Assembly (NCBI GenBank): GCA_963822215.1
Contig: CAWGGX010000003.1
Coordinates: forward strand, 62,001 to 126,000
Source: Roseiarcus sp963822215
GTDB taxonomy: Bacteria > Pseudomonadota > Alphaproteobacteria > Rhizobiales > Beijerinckiaceae
Direction: 5' to 3'
DNA: 64,000 nt
Made by a program: the position numbers and the translations under genes. Every line of letters starts with the position of its first letter. Position 1 is the first letter of the stretch. Positions 61,071 to 64,000 of this stretch are shown here, piece after piece. Below the pieces are notes generated by a model. It was not told the origin of the DNA. It made no database searches and worked only from the letters and a program-made list of their open reading frames with translations.

Positions 61071-64000
61071 ATGCAGCGCATGGTGGACGCCGCCGAAGGC
61101 GCGCGCCTTCCCGCCCGCAGTCGCGGCGCCGGGCGCGCACGCCGTGTCCGGCACGTCTGCGTCCATGTCGTCGAGGCCATGGGGCTCGTCGCGCTCGCGG
61201 CCATTGCGCTCCTGGCGTTCCGGCTGTCCACCGGTCCGATCTATCTTACCTGGCTGCACGACCGGGTCGCCTCGGGTCTGCAGGAGCGGGTCGGCGGCGA
61301 CTACCTCGTCGAGCTTGGTCCGACCTATGTCATGCACGATTCCTGGGGCGTCGGACTGGGCTTCCGCAATCTGAGGCTTCTGGACCGGGAGGGACGCACG
61401 GTGCTCTCGGCGCCGCGCGGGAAGATCGGCCTGACGCCGTTCGCCGCCCTGCTCGGCGACGTCCAGGTGCGCCGGGTCGAACTCGACGAGCTCGATCTGC
61501 GGCTTCGGGTGGCGGCTGACGGATCGCTGTCGATCGCCGCCGCGGGGAGCGATTCCGCCGCCCCGATCGCCTTGCCGAGCAAGGATTCCGGCCTCGAAAG
61601 CCTCAACGTAGCCACCCTGATCCGGGCCGGCGCGGATGCGATGGCCGGCGCCGGTCATGCGCTCGACCGGCTGACGCTCGCCAACGCGCGCTTCGAGATC
61701 GACAACGAAGCGCTCGGACGCTCGGTGACCTATCGGGACTTCAACCTCGACTTCAATCGCGCCGGCGATGAAGGAGAAGCCCGGATCGCCGCCACCGGAC
61801 CGGCAGGGCGCTGGACAATCACCGCGAGGGCCGGGGTCGGCGGCCAGACAACGCTCGCGCTCGAAGCCCGCGACATCAGCCTCGCCGACCTCGAGACCTT
61901 CGCCAAGAAGCCGCCGCCGCTGTTCGCGGAAGGGCCGATCGCGTTCAGGCTCGACTCGCGGCTCGCGCCGGACGGCGCGATCCAGTCGCTGTCGGGCCGG
62001 TTCGCGCTGGGCGCCGGGACCGTTCGGATCAACAATCCGGACGCGCTGCCGTTCCTGATGGATGAGGCGTCCGGCGGCATGGCGTGGGACGATGTCCAAA
62101 AAAGGCTGGACATCAATAAGCTTGCCATTCTCGCCGGAGAAACGTCTTTGAGCGCTTCGGGCTGGGTCGCGCCGCCCGCCGACGCGTCTGGGGCGTGGAC
62201 CACCAGGCTGGAGGCGAAGGACGCCCGCTTCGGACCGGAGCGGCAAGGCGAAAATCCGGTTGCGCTCGATTCGATCGTCGCCGAGATGAGATTCCTGCCG
62301 CGCGAGTCGCGGTTTTTCATCGATAACCTTTCCGCGAAGGGACCGACCTTCGACGGCGGGCTCTCCGCCGAAGTCGCCCCGGAAGGTCAGCGTCAGTCGC
62401 TCAAGCTGCGGCTCGACCTCAGGCCGAGCGTGACGCAGGACGCCATTCGGCTGTGGCCGCAGTTCGTCAATCCGGACGTCCGCGACTGGGCCTCGCAGAA
62501 CATGCACGGCGGCAAGCTCGAGGGCGCGATGGTCGCAAACTGGTCGGCCGACGATCTCGACGCCATGGACCACAAGCGCGCCGTCGCGCCCGACAGCGTG
62601 CACGGGACGTTCTCGACCCACGGTGTCGGCGTCGACCTCCTGCCGGGCCTGCCGCCGATGGTCTCGGCCTCCGGGACCGGATCGTTCACCGGCCACGTTT
62701 TCAGGGTCGCGGCCGACCGCGCCACCATGGACTTGACGCCGACCCGGCGCATCCTGGCCGACAATCTCGTGTTCGAAATCCCGGACACATCGCCGCGCCC
62801 GATCATCGACGCGCAGGCGAAGGCGCATCTCACCGGAACCGCCAACTCGCTCGCCGACCTGCTCAACCGCGAGCCTTTGCGCAAGCAGGCCGGCGTCCAG
62901 ATCGACCCCGCCACGGTCAAGGGCCAGGCCGAGGGCGAACTGGCTCTCGATCTCAAGCTCGGCAAGACCGCCAAGCCCGAGGACTCCCAGTTCCATGCCT
63001 CGGGCGCGCTGTCGAACCTGACGCTCGACAAGTTCGTCGGGCCGGAGAAGCTGGATCAGGGCAGTCTGACGTTCGCGGCGGACCGCGATACGCTCTCGAT
63101 GAGCGGGGACGGGGAGCTGTTTGGCTCGGCCGCCCATATCGACGCCCTCCGTGGGCCGGGCGAAGACGGCTCAGCGACTTTGACCGCGACGCTCGAAGAG
63201 GCCACGCGCGCCAAACGCGGGCTTAATGTCGGCTGGCTCACCGGGCCGCTGCCGATCAAGCTCAAGGCGCCGCTCTCCCGCGCCAGCGCCGACGTGGAAG
63301 TCGATCTGACGCCGGCCGGCGTCGACAACCCGATTCCTGGACTCGCGAAGGCGGCCGGCAAGCCGGGCAAAGCGACGTTCCAGATCAAACCCTCGGCCGA
63401 CGGCGCATCAGTCAGCAACCTCGCCATCGACTTCGGTACCGTCTCGGTGCGCGGCTCGGCGGACGTCGCTGTGGACGGCGCGATCCAATCCGCGCGGATC
63501 ACCCAGGCGCGGCTGTCGCCGGGCGACAGCGTCCAGGCCGAGGTGGTCAACACGCCGAACGGCGTCAAGGCGACCGTTCGCGGAACGGCGCTTGACGCAC
63601 GGCCGATGATCAAGGCCGCCGCCGAGCAGGGGTCGCCGGCGCAGGCGGGCGCCAAGGACTTCGACCTCGACATGAAGATCGCCTCGGTGAGCGGTGCCAA
63701 CAGGCAGTCGATCAGCGGTCTCGAACTCGATTTTTCGCGGCGCGATGGCGACGACCGATTGGCCTACCTTAAAGGGCGCCTCGGACAGGGGGGCCTCGCG
63801 GCCGGGCGCGGCTCGGACGGACTGCTGCGCCTGACGGCGGGCGACGCGGGCGCGCTGGCGAAATTCACAGATCTCTACACCCGCATGGAGGGCGGCAATC
63901 TCGATCTTGTCTTGCGGACCGGCGGCGAGACAAGCTCGGGCGAGGCCACCGTCACCAATTTCGCCCTGCGCGATGAGCCGGCGTTCCGGCAGCTTGTCGC
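61071..64000 (+). CDS. AsmA/YhdP-like envelope protein, 3' end outside window
   Basis: The frame runs open from 61071 to the edge of the window (at least 976 codons). After a basic N-terminus and one membrane helix (MGLVALAAIALLAFRLSTG), the protein is a long beta-rich periplasmic repeat protein with AsmA/DUF3971 features: GLGFRNLRLLDREGRTVLSA, LGDVQVRRVELDELDLRL, FVNPDVRDWASQNMHGGKLE, VSASGTGSFTGHVFRVAADR. YhdP/TamB/AsmA proteins form groove-shaped bridges that move phospholipids between inner and outer membrane. An alternative start is TTG 61023, which has GGAGAGG upstream and would add 16 basic residues. Confidence 0.8.
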   Translation, partial: MQRMVDAAEGARLPARSRGAGRARRVRHVCVHVVEAMGLVALAAIALLAFRLSTGPIYLTWLHDRVASGLQERVGGDYLVELGPTYVMHDSWGVGLGFRNLRLLDREGRTVLSAPRGKIGLTPFAALLGDVQVRRVELDELDLRLRVAADGSLSIAAAGSDSAAPIALPSKDSGLESLNVATLIRAGADAMAGAGHALDRLTLANARFEIDNEALGRSVTYRDFNLDFNRAGDEGEARIAATGPAGRWTITARAGVGGQTTLALEARDISLADLETFAKKPPPLFAEGPIAFRLDSRLAPDGAIQSLSGRFALGAGTVRINNPDALPFLMDEASGGMAWDDVQKRLDINKLAILAGETSLSASGWVAPPADASGAWTTRLEAKDARFGPERQGENPVALDSIVAEMRFLPRESRFFIDNLSAKGPTFDGGLSAEVAPEGQRQSLKLRLDLRPSVTQDAIRLWPQFVNPDVRDWASQNMHGGKLEGAMVANWSADDLDAMDHKRAVAPDSVHGTFSTHGVGVDLLPGLPPMVSASGTGSFTGHVFRVAADRATMDLTPTRRILADNLVFEIPDTSPRPIIDAQAKAHLTGTANSLADLLNREPLRKQAGVQIDPATVKGQAEGELALDLKLGKTAKPEDSQFHASGALSNLTLDKFVGPEKLDQGSLTFAADRDTLSMSGDGELFGSAAHIDALRGPGEDGSATLTATLEEATRAKRGLNVGWLTGPLPIKLKAPLSRASADVEVDLTPAGVDNPIPGLAKAAGKPGKATFQIKPSADGASVSNLAIDFGTVSVRGSADVAVDGAIQSARITQARLSPGDSVQAEVVNTPNGVKATVRGTALDARPMIKAAAEQGSPAQAGAKDFDLDMKIASVSGANRQSISGLELDFSRRDGDDRLAYLKGRLGQGGLAAGRGSDGLLRLTAGDAGALAKFTDLYTRMEGGNLDLVLRTGGETSSGEATVTNFALRDEPAFRQLV

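Noticed and set aside
60984..63137. 717-codon minus-strand frame opposite the AsmA-like gene
   Set aside because: Antisense to a continuous plus-strand gene with membrane anchor and family motifs.

Overview
The window comes from a high-GC alphaproteobacterium, most likely of the order Hyphomicrobiales. The grounds are gene content (PPi-type phosphofructokinase, GtrA and DUF2161 proteins, IS91/ISNCY/IS630 remnants, Crp and winged-helix regulators) and the alphaproteobacterial style of the proteins. I cannot name the genus. Roughly bases 1-41120 are a mosaic accessory region full of broken genes, insertion-sequence remnants and degenerate intergenic repeats. From the tRNA-Gln at 41121 rightwards the window becomes compact housekeeping chromosome.

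Left part (1-26250). An IS3 element runs in from the left. It is followed by a class III nucleotidyl cyclase with a TolB-like/TPR output half, several gene relics (zinc-ribbon-type protein, SRAP, IS630), and a cell-envelope sugar cluster: membrane GT-C-like protein, methyltransferase, GtrA, then divergently a split transketolase and a fused SDR-glycosyltransferase. After that come a DUF2161 nuclease-fold protein, a C39-like plus glycine-rich protein pair, truncated Crp and AraC regulators meeting head-on, a low-GC membrane gene interrupted by a 264-bp MITE with a perfect 8-bp target duplication, and a small hypothetical operon ending in a damaged tyrosine recombinase.

Centre (27126-36622). 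This is the most interesting locus. It holds a stand-alone winged-helix regulator, a phased 11-bp TTCA-repeat operator, a 24-residue Cys-Cys peptide gene, a strong hairpin, a PqqD-like/M50 (HELGH) membrane metalloprotease, a TPR protein with an unrecognised N-terminal half, and a three-part MacAB-like exporter (HlyD adaptor, ATPase, FtsX-type permease). A flavin reductase follows. It reads as an undescribed RiPP-like peptide maturation and export system; the function is inference.

Island end (36640-41194). A two-repeat type I-E-like CRISPR relic, divergent ribbon-helix-helix regulators with shared operator repeats, and a chain of overlapping genes leading to a tyrosine integrase lie next to the 3' end of tRNA-Gln, the usual layout of a tRNA-borne island boundary.

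Right part (41195-64000). An ISNCY-type element carries an IS91-like insertion inside it. Then come dnaE, a frameshifted PEP-CTERM protein, a frameshifted TIR-STAND-TPR immune-type protein bracketed by two DUF29 copies, a secreted Gly/Pro-rich protein, an intradiol dioxygenase, an Asp/Glu-type racemase, a PPi-dependent phosphofructokinase, a Na+/H+ antiporter, an M23 peptidase, a Bcp peroxiredoxin and an AsmA/YhdP-like envelope protein that runs off the right edge. Single-base frameshifts break several otherwise intact genes, so either active decay or residual sequencing error should be kept in mind.
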